Below, in pieces: positions 28,990 through 40,136 of a stretch of DNA of 64,000 nucleotides. This DNA comes from Paramacrobiotus metropolitanus (lineage: Eukaryota; Tardigrada; Eutardigrada; Parachela; Macrobiotidae). Under the pieces are notes generated by a model. The model had not been told where the DNA came from, searched no databases, and worked only from the letters and a program-made list of their open reading frames with translations. Both the position numbers and the translations under genes were made by a program. The number at the start of each line of letters is the position of its first letter. Within the stretch, counting starts at the first letter, position 1. The stretch lies in NCBI RefSeq assembly GCF_019649055.1, contig NW_026570227.1, forward strand, positions 2,294,001 through 2,358,000, in the 5' to 3' direction.

Positions 28990-29130
28990 TGCTAATAAGC
29001 ATGCACTCAGAATCCAAATTCCCGCGGATGCGTGTAATGAAGACATTGTCCATGCACAGAGCGCCGCTGTCTTTATTTCGCCATTGAACAATAATCTCCT
29101 CGTTCCACCGGTAGGGCAGTTAGCCGCAGT
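28990..29130 (-). pseudogene. fragment of the Tudor-like/F-box gene exon 1
   Basis: On the minus strand this reads YRWNEEIIVQWRNKDSGALC, then MDNVFITRIRG. It aligns with VIVHWRNEASGALCTDIVLA of the gene at 49544 and with the same region of the gene at 43331. The match is about 40 codons, with the frame lost on both sides. It is a dispersed relic 14 kb from the tandem array. Confidence 0.7.
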
Positions 29131-29941
29131 TTGTACCCCACAACACGCCCTAATGACCGTTGCACACGAAAGTATTTTCAAGCATGTTACACAAGTACAT
29201 AGTAGATAGTACTAAACTAACGTACTCGTTTGGCAAAGGTGATACGTTTCTTAAACATTTACTGTTTACACCTCTTTAATAGTGTCGGTACTACAGAAAA
29301 TTCGGACATTCGAAAGTTGTGCATTTGCATGACACTTTGTCGTAACTTTTCAGCATCAACTTTTTTCGGCAAACAAATGCCGGATTTAGCTTTTTCTGTA
29401 TGCCACAATCCATACATTCTGCTGAGTGCTGACCAAACTAGACATGCAGAGTGGCCGACAATCCATAATTAAATGATAATTTTGTCTTTATTTTGTCATC
29501 TGATCTCGAAAATTAAATTCTCACAGATTGTACAATGGTCATCCTACATTTGCAAATCGATATGGAGTCACGGAGACCGTCAGAATTTGCATACACAAAC
29601 CGGGTCAAACCCATCTCTCAACAGTGTCACGGGAGAAAATGAAAACATGGTCTTGACAATCGGCAGGCCTACGTAGGCAAGCTACGCTCCTGTAACTCCA
29701 TCTCTTATACTGATTACCGTATGCGGCAAAGTCAAATTGTGCATGCTGTTGCTGCACTCACTGCATCACGTATCACAGAATTAGAGCGCTACACTGCGAT
29801 ATTTTCTCGGAATTACTGAATGCTGGCTCGTGACTTCCTTGTTCTATACGTGAATTACAGCATATAAGCTATCAAACCAGCCGAGCGAACAAACGACAGA
29901 ACTCGGCGGTCGCTGACTACGGCAAACGCCATCGAATTGGA
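29131..29941. other. intergenic, nothing recognised
   Basis: Open frames on plus at 29230-29472 and 29473-29676 have no motif or splice support. This region lies downstream of the 11-exon gene and should hold its polyadenylation site. Confidence 0.4.
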
Positions 29942-32900
29942 TCAAACCGGCAGCATCCCAAACTCCGGTCCGTCATCCACACCATCCTCCTCCAAAACCG
30001 GGAGCGGCGCGCTCACCGTGACCTCTCCTAGCATCTCCGCGTCGGCATGGCTCGGCGACGGCGGCTGTATCACCCGGAAACATTCGTGGTTCAGCAGGCG
30101 GTCCAGAGCAACACGGGAGCCCAGCCGGCCCTCCGGATCCAGGCACTCGGTGAAGGAATCCGAAGGCACTAGGGTTGTGGCGTCGGTGCACACCGACACG
30201 GTCAGATCGGCGTGTACGGTGACCGTCTGGGTGGTCCAGTCCCCGGCCAGGGTCAGCTGCTGCCGGCTGAAGACGACGGATTTCGTGGTGCCCTTCAGGA
30301 GCTGCCAGCCGACATCGGGGGCGGTGTAGTTATGGCTGGATAGTTCATCCCTAGAAAAATTTCAAGTTGCCAATCTTAATGCAACATTTCACCTAGGACC
30401 TACATATTGCCCTCTCACTGCGCGAGGTTCAGCAGACGGAAACATCTTAACCAAAATAACCTTGACAGCAAAGAGTGTTTAAAGCAGAATGTTTTTTCGT
30501 TCGTACACCGTAACACCGGTTTAGTCACTTTTGCAGTCCGTACCATAGAAATATTTTAACAAGCACGATCATTCTAACATTAACGCAATAATACATAAGT
30601 ACGAGGCAAGCGACAACTCTTTCCCATCGCTTGAGTAAATTTTATCACTTTCCCTGCTGCATCTTACCCGTGTGCAGGCGCTCACGTGATACTTGATTTT
30701 AGCCGTCACGTCGGTTTGCAGCTATAGTTGATTGTGCAAACTGATAAAGAATATAGAGAAGAGCACGGCAGGCGAGATTTTATCGCCGGCTCAGTAAGCG
30801 GTGATTACAATGGATACGATATCAGTATCACGTGAGCGCCTGCACACGGGTAAGATGCAGCAGGGAAAGTGATAAAATTTACTAAAGCGATGGGAAAGAG
30901 TTGTCGCTTGCCTCGTACCAACAATCGAAAATTAGAAATAAGTAAAACCGTATTTTTAAATACGGTTTTACTTATGTTTTACGGGCATGCGCGATAACAC
31001 AAATCATTCACAATAAAAACTGTATTTGAAATGTAACGGCCAAAGCAAGGGTACAGAGCATAATAAAAAATTCGGAAGACTAACAAAAGATTGATCAAAA
31101 AATAAAGAATTACAATAAACTGATGATCAAACCACTCTTCAATTAAAAGACAACAAATTAAATTAAAAACGAAACACATTATTCGAAAATTCTTTTAAAA
31201 AAATGTATAACGCCGACCTGGTGCTGTATTGTACGTCAAGGGAGATCAGAGGAATGTTAAACATTTTCTTACCATAAATCATAGCGTGCCGGTTGGGGGA
31301 GACCGTCCGGATCATCGTCAGGAAGACAGTTCGTCGGCAGGATATCCGGCACTTTGCCGGTCCGCTTCTTCCGCTTAATAACCGGCTCTTGCGTCTCTGC
31401 GGCTTTCTTGTCGCTATCAGCCGCCACGGGGACTGGCGCCGACGGCTCTTCCTGTGATGACTGTTGCCGTTTCTTCCATCGGCTTTTTCTAGGCGAGTCA
31501 GGAACGATTTCATTGAACGAACACGTGAGAAATTCTTCCCGCTGGAAAGTAGCGGTAGCTGGCTTCTTTGTCGTGGCGGATTTCTTGGCACCCTTGGATG
31601 TTTTGGATTTCTTGGCACCCTTGGTACCAGACGTCTGCTGACCGCTTCCGCTCTGAAAAAAAAAAATAAAATCCTGATGTCAGAAGTCTTAAAACTGTTT
31701 GACTTAACAAATTTTTCAAAAGAGATTTTTTCTTGACTTCTCGACAGTTAAGCAAATTTCCGCTTTTAGGTTTAGGTTTTAGGTTTTAATCGCTTAGTGT
31801 CTACAGATACAAGGAATCACTCCTTATCGAGATCTATAGACAGGTCAACATAATCTATTACAAAAAAAAACAAATAAAACTTATATAAGAAAACAGTAAA
31901 ACATTTCATCAATTTCATCGATTTAACAAAAGTCAAGGTTATTCGACGGCAGATGGTCGTTAGCAGATGCGATCTCCTTCCAAGAGACGTCTTCCAATGC
32001 TCTTTGGAATGATTGCAGTGAGCAGTACGATGACGGATCTAAATTGAGGTCGTTCCAAAGTTTAGCAGTCCTCCATGAGAAAGAATTTTCGCTGGCTGGC
32101 ACTTCCGTTCCACAAAACTTGTTCTGGCAGCTTGAATCGGGAATGGGTGGCGCGACATCCGATCGGCATTCCGAGTGTTACCTGCAACAGTATCGACGGC
32201 AGTAACTGACTCATAACAAATAAAAAAATGGCTGCCAAAAGGTATCATGCCGAATACGAGTTTATATGCAACACACAAAGACGTTTTAATGCGACGCAGT
32301 TCAACACAATCCCAATTTATCTCGCGAAGCCTGCCATTGAAATTTGACCATTGAAATTTTTCAAACAGATTTCTTTCAGCTTTTCGACTACCCGAGTAGA
32401 CAAAAAAAATAATTTTCTTTCGGCAAAAACTTTCAGCTTTCTGCAAATTGACAAAATCGCCGAAAAATGTACTCCGCTAACTTAACTCTAAATTGCAGTC
32501 CAGTGTCATTTTGAACATAATGCTCATTTTGAAATCACTGCACAACTCAGCGAATGCTGTAGCAAAAAATTAATCGCCATCTGCTTAAATTTTTAAAATC
32601 ACTTTTGATGGTAAATACATCATTCCCTGCTCAGGAATATGATCACCGATGATTATGATCACCGTACTAGTAGTACTCACGTGATGACAGCGGTAAGCCC
32701 ATACACTACAAATCTTAACAAACGCCATGTTAGTACAAACGATGCGAAACGATTTTTTGAAAGCCAGCTCAATTCATCCACATTTTCACCGATTTAAACC
32801 CAATAACCTGTTAATTTATTGCAGTTAATTTTCCGGTTCAATATAATAACCTTGCGAAGAGTTTCAGTGTTCGTTTACTAGCTTTTATCGGTTGTTTCTC

Positions 32901-35900
32901 ACCTTCTCCCGGGCGGTCTTCTCCGCCATGAACTCCCCGGCCCGCAGCATCCGCACGGGATACGCGCCCTTCTTCAGCTTCCATCCCACCCCGCCCAGCT
33001 TCTCCACCATCTCTTCACTAAAATGCCGCGAACAAATCATATTCCGCTCATCCCACGCCCGCGCATTCTCCAGTCCAATGGCCTTCACCCATTTCTCATA
33101 CACCAACTTCTTCTCCGCACTGTCCTCATCCGCCGGTTTCTTCAGGCACCGGTGCAGGGTCACGCCCAGGCGTTTCTGGTCCACCATGCGCGCCGTACAT
33201 CCCCGAATTATACAGGTCTGCCGGTGTTTTTTCACCAAGTGCGGCTTGTTGGTGCGGATGCGCGGGACGCGGACGGAGGGGTCCGCTGGCGGCGCCGGGG
33301 GTTCCTGGTAACACGGGCGAAATTTGAGACCCTTCTCTGGCGTTTGCGAAATGAGTTTAAAGGAAATTAAATTTGAAAGTTTAATTATGTCATATAATAT
33401 TCACATTCATCTGACAGTATTAAAATTCAGATTTGCGCGCGCAAACGGATTTCACAACTACGTACACAATTCTTTTGGCTACAGAATACCATAAAGCAAT
33501 GCAAAAAAGTGTTTGGGAATGCGCTGTCGAGAGTGCGCGACAGAGAAAGTTCCCGTGGATGTACCGAATTTGGTGCTATGTATCAGGCCAAATCCCTTAA
33601 ATCTTGCGATTCATCCGCTTAAAATTGTTTTTCTTAAGAATTATCTGTAGTATATTCAAAAATTAATTCTACCATTCCAGTTATTTTGAACACGCGAAGC
33701 TCTATTTGAGTTTCAAATGATTATCTAAAATAATTATGTCATAATATTAACTCGGAAGCTTTCACTATCAGGCGACGGAATGATGAGAATAAATCATATT
33801 CTTCTATCATATTTTATTTTCTGAAATGTACTTCGTGAAATCATTAATTAAACCCTGGTTTTTTTCCGCTAAATTTGTTTTCTAATGATTCATTATTTTA
33901 TTAAAAATCAATTTCATCCATTTCCTGTCATTTGGACGACGCGAAAGCCAGATGTATTTTGGAATGAATTTAATTTATCGTTCCAAATGTGAAACTGTAA
34001 CTGTAACCTTACCTGGTATAAACCGGAGCCTTTGGGACGGCGCGGGTAGGTCTTCAGTGTCCAGTGGGGTTTGTCGCGGCGGGCGCGCTCATAGGCGTCA
34101 AACGCCGCTTGGATGGTGTGCAGAAGGGTGTCGAGATGCTGGAGATCGGCGGCGGCGGCCCGGTGGAAGAGCGGCCGGAAGGCCAGCGCCTGCAGCTGAC
34201 TGGCTTGCAGGAGTTTCTGGAGACGCTCGCGACACGGCCGGTAGTTGAGGGGTCTCTCGTCTACCTGAATATTTCGCCAATCAGCTCGCAATTTGTGCAG
34301 AATTAGATCACATAAAATATGTTTAATAACCAATCTCAGAACTTACGAGGTAATTATGATTTTCACAATATACAAGTATTCCGCAAAAATATTACCACAA
34401 AAGCGCCTGCAAAACATTTTTTTGCATTATATTTTCTAAAGATTCTCCCGTTATATCCGACATAAATATTCACCAAAAAACTGCCCAACGTAACTCCCGT
34501 TCCATATTATCACGGGTCGTACCATAATACCATCGTACCAGACATAAACTAATCAGAAATAAATCCCTAAAAAATCATGGAATTATTTTTGTAAGTTATT
34601 CGAGTTTGAGTTTTTATAATCATATTTATTTCTAAACAATATTTTTGTAAGTTATGGAATTATTTTTGTAAGTTATTCGAGTTTAAGTTTTTATAATCAT
34701 ATTTATTTCTAGACAATATCCTAGTAACGATTATTATTTTTAAAGAATCAGAACTGTTAAACTGTAAAGTAGCAATTTTCAAACAATATAATTAAAATGC
34801 AAAAATATTTTGGTGCTCCCGTTGGCAGTTAGAACTCACTTTAGCATCGTTATATGCCTGGAGAACCTTTGTCCATGCCGCGCAGTAATCAATTTGTTCG
34901 GTGTGCTGAAAGGGATTGATTTCCGTGATAAATTCCACCAGCTTCAGTTCCGACTGGAAACTGTGGTAAGGACCGGCGTCACCGTCTTCTCCGCGTTCCA
35001 CGGCCCTGTTTAGTAATAATCAAACTTTTTTGAACATTGAATATTGTACATCAAGTTACCAACCTATATTCAATAACATATTCATCTGGGATATTTATCT
35101 ATCTTCACTGATTTTCTTCATAGGATATTTTTCTATTTATTTTTATTTAATTTGTTTGTACTCGTAATAATTTATTTATCAACGCTCACTATGTTATACA
35201 GCGCTTTCTTCGTTTATTAAGTTAACATTTTTTAGGTGATCACATCTTTATGTAGTTATCAGTTACTTGTATTATGTTGTACGAGTATGTGTTTATATAG
35301 TATAAGATGCTAAATCCGGTTGTTACCAATCGCGAGACAAGGTAACAAAAACGCCAACGCACCGCCGTCGTTTAACCGGCAGTTCCCGGTTGACTTCCGG
35401 CGCCAAGTGTTCGGCATGGAAACGCCGCAGATGGTTGAGCAGTGTGGATGTCGTGTTGGCCAGAAACAGTTTAGAGCAGTAATTACATACGTTCCCCGCG
35501 GGATACGCTGGGCGGAAATGCAGCCATGCCGGAGATTTCGATTTAATTTCGCTCTTTTCTGCAAACAAACTTCAGTGCACATTCAATGCAGTCAACATTC
35601 CTGCACGTTTCTTGGGAACTGGAACTTCCTTAAAAATCTTTCGAAATTACAGTACATGAGGTTGTCGTATTTATTTTATACAATTATTTTAAAAGTCGAG
35701 ATACACACTTCAGTAAAATTACGCCAAAACTATTTAAAATAAAACCTAAAAATAAATTTAATTAAAAAAAGTTTAAACGACAAATAAGAAAATAAATAAA
35801 TAAAAAGAAGAATAAATAACAAAATAAAATAAATAAAAATAATTTTTAAAAAAATGAATTAGAAAAAAATAAATTAAAGCTATAATTATGAAAAAATTCA

Positions 35901-38814
35901 GCCTATGCTTTACGAACACAACAACACCCATTAACGCTATAACAGCATCACTATTCGCTATTATTTCGTTGCCGGTAGATTTTCGCAGATTGTTGGAGCA
36001 ATAAACCATTCAAAACATTTCCGTGCAAATACCGTTCTCGGCATTTCCTCCATCGCACACGGCAGCTCCACGACGATACAGTGATAAAATTTTCCACTGC
36101 CCGTTGGCGTATTTCTGCATACGCTGATCTATTAACGCTGTATTCCCTTCGATCGGTAATTTTTTCACTGCAAAATACCCCAGAACATAGCAATCCAAAA
36201 TTAAATTATGACAAAAATTATCACGCATTTATCAGCGACAAAATATTATCACAAAAAGCGCAAATCCCATGTAAAAATATTTCAAAGTTAACACAGCATA
36301 CACCGAACTCGAATCTCACGCTGAAAAAAAAACTAAAAAAAGCCTAAAAAATACTTCAGAATTAATACCTACTGGCTACTGCTTGCACAAATTAGAAAAC
36401 AAAATAAAAAGGTAAGTAAAAACAACTGTCTGATTAATTCAGAGAAAAATAACGATTGTACAAATAAAATTAAACTCCCACAGGAAATAAAAAAAATGAT
36501 CTAAAAAACACCGTAGAAAATAAATAACAAAAAGATAAAACCAATAAAAATACGCTAAATAAATTTTATGGAAAACTGCATCAACACAAATTTACGGAAA
36601 GTATGGATAACCGGCACTTACACGAGTTGAGGCTGTTCTCCGGGAGGTTGCGTGTCGGCATGGCCTGCGCGCGCACCGGGAGGACGGCGGTGATATCCAC
36701 ATCCTCCGCGGAAAAATGCTCCGTACAGATGTACAGCTCGTGGGTTTTACCCACGTACGGCAGCTGCAGCTGCTGGAAGGCCGCCTTGCGGGGCGGCATG
36801 CGCTCGTACAGGCGGATGAAGCGGACGAGGCGGGGGTCCGTGTTGTCGGCGGTGTGGGTGCACAGCGGCACCACGCACGTCTCACACGCCACGATCACCG
36901 TCACGCCGCTGCTGTCGGGCATCCCCACAGACTCCTCGGTCTCTGCACCAGCCGGACCGGGGCTCGGATCGGTGTCTGCAAGCATAAAGGTAAAAGAAAT
37001 ATCATGAGAATCTAATATGGTGCTGATTATCCGAAATTAAAAGATTAAATACACAGAAACTACAGTATTTAACAATTACTTACTTATTTAGTTATTACTT
37101 TTTTTAATGTATTATGTGTGATCCCTGAAAATAAAACGCTTAAACTACACCCCGAAACGTGAAATTTAAACGCTTATTTATTTAAAGTAAAGTCATTTCC
37201 CTTTAACTTGTTATGTGTAATCGAACGCTTTATTCGTATTTAAATTATTTTACATATCATATGAAGTATAACGTCTTATTTAAATTCTTGTTTTAATTCG
37301 ATTAACTTTGATTCTGATTTTATTGTTATGCCAATCAGAAACAATTAACGTTTTGTGCAAGGAACAACGATGCCGCAGACGCTAACAGAAAAGGAAAACC
37401 AGTTAAATTTTTCCATTGATACAATTTTTCGCGCAAATTCCCTGATTTGCTTACAATTCCCAGGTTCCTACCTGGCACAGTGGCCATCAGGCGCTGGTAG
37501 TCGGCATCAGCTTGGTTGCGAAAGTATGTGTCAATTAATCGAAAATGAGCCATGAAGCTGTAATCCGTTACTTTGGATACCACGGCTCGACAGTCCTTCT
37601 GCAAACATGGAGAAAGATGAATTCTGTTCATGTTTTCACTGAAGTGTTAATTTTTTTATTTCTCTAATTCTTTTCCATATAAACAGAAATGTCACAATGG
37701 AGTCTGCACTCAGTGTACTGTACACAGAAATTTCAAGAGATTGTTAGAATACATATCTAGACTGATTATATGTTTATGAATATTGTTCAGAACAGCACAT
37801 TTGTTATGAAACTGGAAACTTTTTACTTGTTAAATAACTTAAATTTAAATCATTTCCACTAAAATTCCTTCGACTCCTTCTACAGTTATTATTAGTATAC
37901 TGTATTCACGTTTCATTATAACCAGCATTTTACTTATTATTTTCCTTTTATTAACTTTTTATTTTTTAATTTATGTACGATGTGTGGCATTTTTGGCAAA
38001 ATTAAATATCTACGTACAACAATTATTCTTGTACGAAAAATCTTCATAAGAAATCTGTGAAGAAAATTAATTCCAGGAGAAAACCAAGAATAAAAGAACC
38101 AAACATGTGGCATTTTCGACAAAATTAATTAAGGTATCGCCGCATCTGAAAAAATTATTTTTAGACGAAACATTCTCATAAGAAATCTGAAGAAAATCAG
38201 TGGCAGAAGATGAGAAGAAACTAACATAAAAGCCAGTCTTACAAATGTGATTGTAATAAGAAAATTACCCACGAAATTAAGTGAAGACATTAATCAGAAT
38301 TCAGCGTTACCCGATATCGTTTAAGAAGCTTCTGCCATTTGGCTCGCAGCTGCAGCGGGGTCTTGGGGACCAGAGCGGGGAAGCGCTGACGAAATCGCTC
38401 GCTGATCTGCTGCCACAGATGATCCTGCTTGCCTGGCTTCCTGTCATCAACCGGGAGGACGTCGAACAGGAACAGCGGATTCATAGCGATGCGCGTCTCC
38501 ACCAGCCATCTGCAGAGAGTACAGCACAGCTATCACGAGTGCGTGATCGTCTTACTCATTGAGCATCATTTCAACGATGCCAACAGCAGCACCCGATTCG
38601 GTGCTACTGTTGGCATGGCTGAAATGTGCCGCAGAATCCTACTCCCCAGAAACCCCAGGGCCTAAGAGGCTAAGTCTCTTAAGAGATCGGAAATTCGAAC
38701 AGCAAAGCAGCAAACGGCAAACACTCACTGGGTTTCTTCAGCCTGTGCGTCACGGCTCGGTCGGGAACACGATACAGGCGCCTTGACGGCGCTCTCACCG
38801 TCAGGATCATCCAT
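29942..38814 (-). CDS. multi-domain DNA-binding protein MADF-THAP-BED-Myb-THAP, 11 exons (901 residues)
   Basis: Exons, in transcript order: 38814-38729, 38509-38311, 37598-37472, 36975-36622, 36167-36033, 35558-35363, 35005-34840, 34264-34013, 33304-32903, 31652-31273, 30350-29942. They total 2706 nt and every junction keeps phase with GT/AG sites. Domains: MADF-like, residues 30-120 (WLVETRIAMN...LRAKWQKLLKRYR). THAP 1, 165-250, with Cys171, Cys176, Cys221, His224 and AMPT at 242. BED finger, 308-352, with Cys325, Cys328, His343, His348. Myb/SANT-like, 380-460 (INPF...WTKVLQAYN...RPCRERLQKLL). THAP 2, 530-625, with Cys536, Cys541, Cys596, His599. Then a Lys-rich, nuclear-signal-like stretch (640-760) and a unique C-terminus. 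No transposase catalytic domain is visible, so a transcription or chromatin factor is likely. A MITE lies just upstream. Confidence 0.85.
30599..30918. mobile_element. foldback MITE with 95 bp terminal inverted repeats
   Basis: Arms 30599-30693 and 30824-30918 are reverse complements with one mismatch seen (CGCTTGAG against CGCTTTAG). Ends read GTACGAGGCAAGCGACAACT. The 130 bp centre has no frame. It sits in the last intron of the 11-exon gene. A target duplication could not be fixed. Confidence 0.92.
31761..32446 (-). mobile_element. LINE 3' fragment in intron 9 of the 11-exon gene
   Basis: The minus strand from 32446 encodes the end of a non-LTR reverse transcriptase protein (RRIKTSLCVAYKLVFGMIPF, later FVERKCQPAKIL). 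After a frameshift near 32080 it continues FSWRTAKLWNDLNLDPSSYC to a stop at 31925-31923.  The WxxAKLWNxL block is typical of the C-terminus of such elements. The 3' flank ends in a short CCTAAA-like run (31764-31795). It is truncated at 5' and dead. Confidence 0.75.
33437..33600 (-). mobile_element. dispersed repeat, single copy
   Basis: Member of the family at 15012-15398: GGCTACAGAATACCATAAAG and GTACCGAATTTGGTGC...GTATCAGGCC in minus orientation. It lies in intron 8 of the 11-exon gene. Confidence 0.65.
34577..34730. repeat. tandem duplication of a 77 bp unit
   Basis: ATGGAATTATTTTTGTAAGT...AATCATATTTATTTCT occurs at 34577 and again at 34654 with two or three differences. It is intronic to the 11-exon gene. 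Confidence 0.9.
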
Positions 38815-39000
38815 TCTCCAAAAGAAAGAACATGTATAAAAAACTGTACACCACAGTTATTTCAGTTCGAGAGGATAGTAAAGACATTCGCAATCTGATG
38901 AGACTCAATGACTCCGGAGAGATCAAAATTCGAATACGAGTATGTGTACCATGTAGTTCTATGTATGTAGTATGTACAATACGTATTAGATCGCGTAAAG

Positions 39001-39225
39001 GGGGGATCCATAAATTACGTACGCAGCGAACCAGGGAGGGACGGGTCCAAAAAACGTGACAAGCTGTGACGACCCCCGACGAACTGGGGAGGGTGGTCAT
39101 CTCCATGTATTGCGATTGAGCGAACCAGGGGGGAGGGGTCAAGCAAACGTGACGGACCGCTACGAAGGGGGAGGGAGGGGTGAAAAAACCGTGGTTTTCT
39201 GCGTACGTAATTTATGGATGCTCCC
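39001..39225. mobile_element. MITE with ATCCATAAATTACGTACGCA terminal repeats
   Basis: Both ends carry about 26 bp inverted repeats (GGGGG/GGGAG then ATCCATAAATTACGTACGCA). Two subterminal direct repeats of GCGAACCAGGG...AACGTGAC lie inside. No frame. It begins 187 bp upstream of the start codon of the 11-exon gene, within its probable promoter. Elements with similar ATCCATAAATTACGT ends are known from other invertebrates (established, no name claimed). Confidence 0.85.
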
Positions 39226-39329
39226 AAACGGTACGGGTAAACTGTAAAAAATAGAATCAGATACTGCCCTCCTGGGCGGTCGGCATCTCCGCATAAAATA
39301 GTAAGTAGTATTTAAAGTACGAGTTATAA

Positions 39330-39587
39330 CGTCATAACTCGTACTTATGAGTTATGACGTATAGCCGTCCAAAACGTCCGAACACGAGTTACAAATTCAG
39401 TAGAAACTTCCGGATACGAATTCTCACTGATCCCTTCTGTTTACGATTGCAGACTATACGTCATAACTCGTACTTATGAGTTATGACGTATAGCCGTCCA
39501 AAACGTCCGAACACGAGTTACAAATTCAGTAGAAACTTCCGGATACGAATTCTCACTGATCCCTTCTGTTTACGATTGCAGACTTTG
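39330..39587. repeat. tandem duplication of a 129 bp palindrome-bearing unit
   Basis: Two near-identical 129 bp copies start at about 39330 and 39459. Each contains the inverted pair ATAACTC/GAGTTAT with ACGTCA flanks (TACGTCATAACTC facing GAGTTATGACGTA). Identity looks complete, so the duplication is recent. CRE-like TGACGT cores occur four times. Confidence 0.92.
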
Positions 39588-39689
39588 CAGTAGTATCGTG
39601 TTCGCATAGTGCATGTGTCCATTTTATTTCAGCAGCATCCAAAGCTGAGTGTTGCATGCGCCAGTCAGACCGCACGGAATTTCGAACAG

Positions 39690-40136
39690 CTAAGTTGAGC
39701 TAACCGAAAGGGCTCTAGGCCAGACTGCAGCGGATATAATTATAAGTTTATGCATTAAAAGCGGAAATGCGCACATTACGAAAGCACGAACGCAATGGTC
39801 TCTATGACAATTCCCGTATGTCGCACAAAATTCCGCCAAAGGCATAAATGTTTCCACCTTTCGCACGACTAGTTCGGCATTGTCCCCGAGTATTTCGAAA
39901 TAGAGCTGTAATTTGTAGCCGCCCAAAAGTTTTGCCCACCAGATTTTTTTGCGTTTTACGTTACGCAGAAAGGTCATCACTCTTAGGTCAGATTTCAGAA
40001 GGCTTACATGCGCTCGCGAAGCAGGGCCTGCTTCGTGCCCATGCCGCCGCCGGTCGTTCGCCATCACTTCAGTTTTTCGCCTGCTCGCATATGGCAGTTT
40101 TGCAGTAAGTTTTCCATCTCTTCGGGGACTTAGCAA
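39690..40136 (-). CDS. hypothetical open frame spanning a duplication edge (148 codons)
   Basis: An uninterrupted minus-strand frame. Its first 45 codons (MLSPRRDGKLTAKLPYASRR..) are shared with a frame at 22707-22486, because they lie in the segmental duplication. The rest (KKIWWAKLLGGYKLQLYFEI, later AEFCATYGNCHRDHCVRAFV) is unique. The WWAKLLGGYKLQLYFE part vaguely resembles an MBT-type strand pattern, but no complete domain is present. It could be a chance fusion of a repeat with an old exon. Confidence 0.3.
   Translation of the reverse strand: MLSPRRDGKLTAKLPYASRRKTEVMANDRRRHGHEAGPASRAHVSLLKSDLRVMTFLRNVKRKKIWWAKLLGGYKLQLYFEILGDNAELVVRKVETFMPLAEFCATYGNCHRDHCVRAFVMCAFPLLMHKLIIISAAVWPRALSVSST

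Noticed and set aside
31163-31618. 151-codon minus frame rich in Arg and Pro
   Set aside because: It is a shadow of exon 10 of the 11-exon gene, read in the wrong frame; only the other frame keeps phase with exons 9 and 11.
31354-31736. Plus-strand frames over the same exon
   Set aside because: Antisense shadows of exon 10.
36592-37015. Plus and alternative minus frames rich in Arg and Ala
   Set aside because: Shadows of the first THAP exon, caused by its high GC content.
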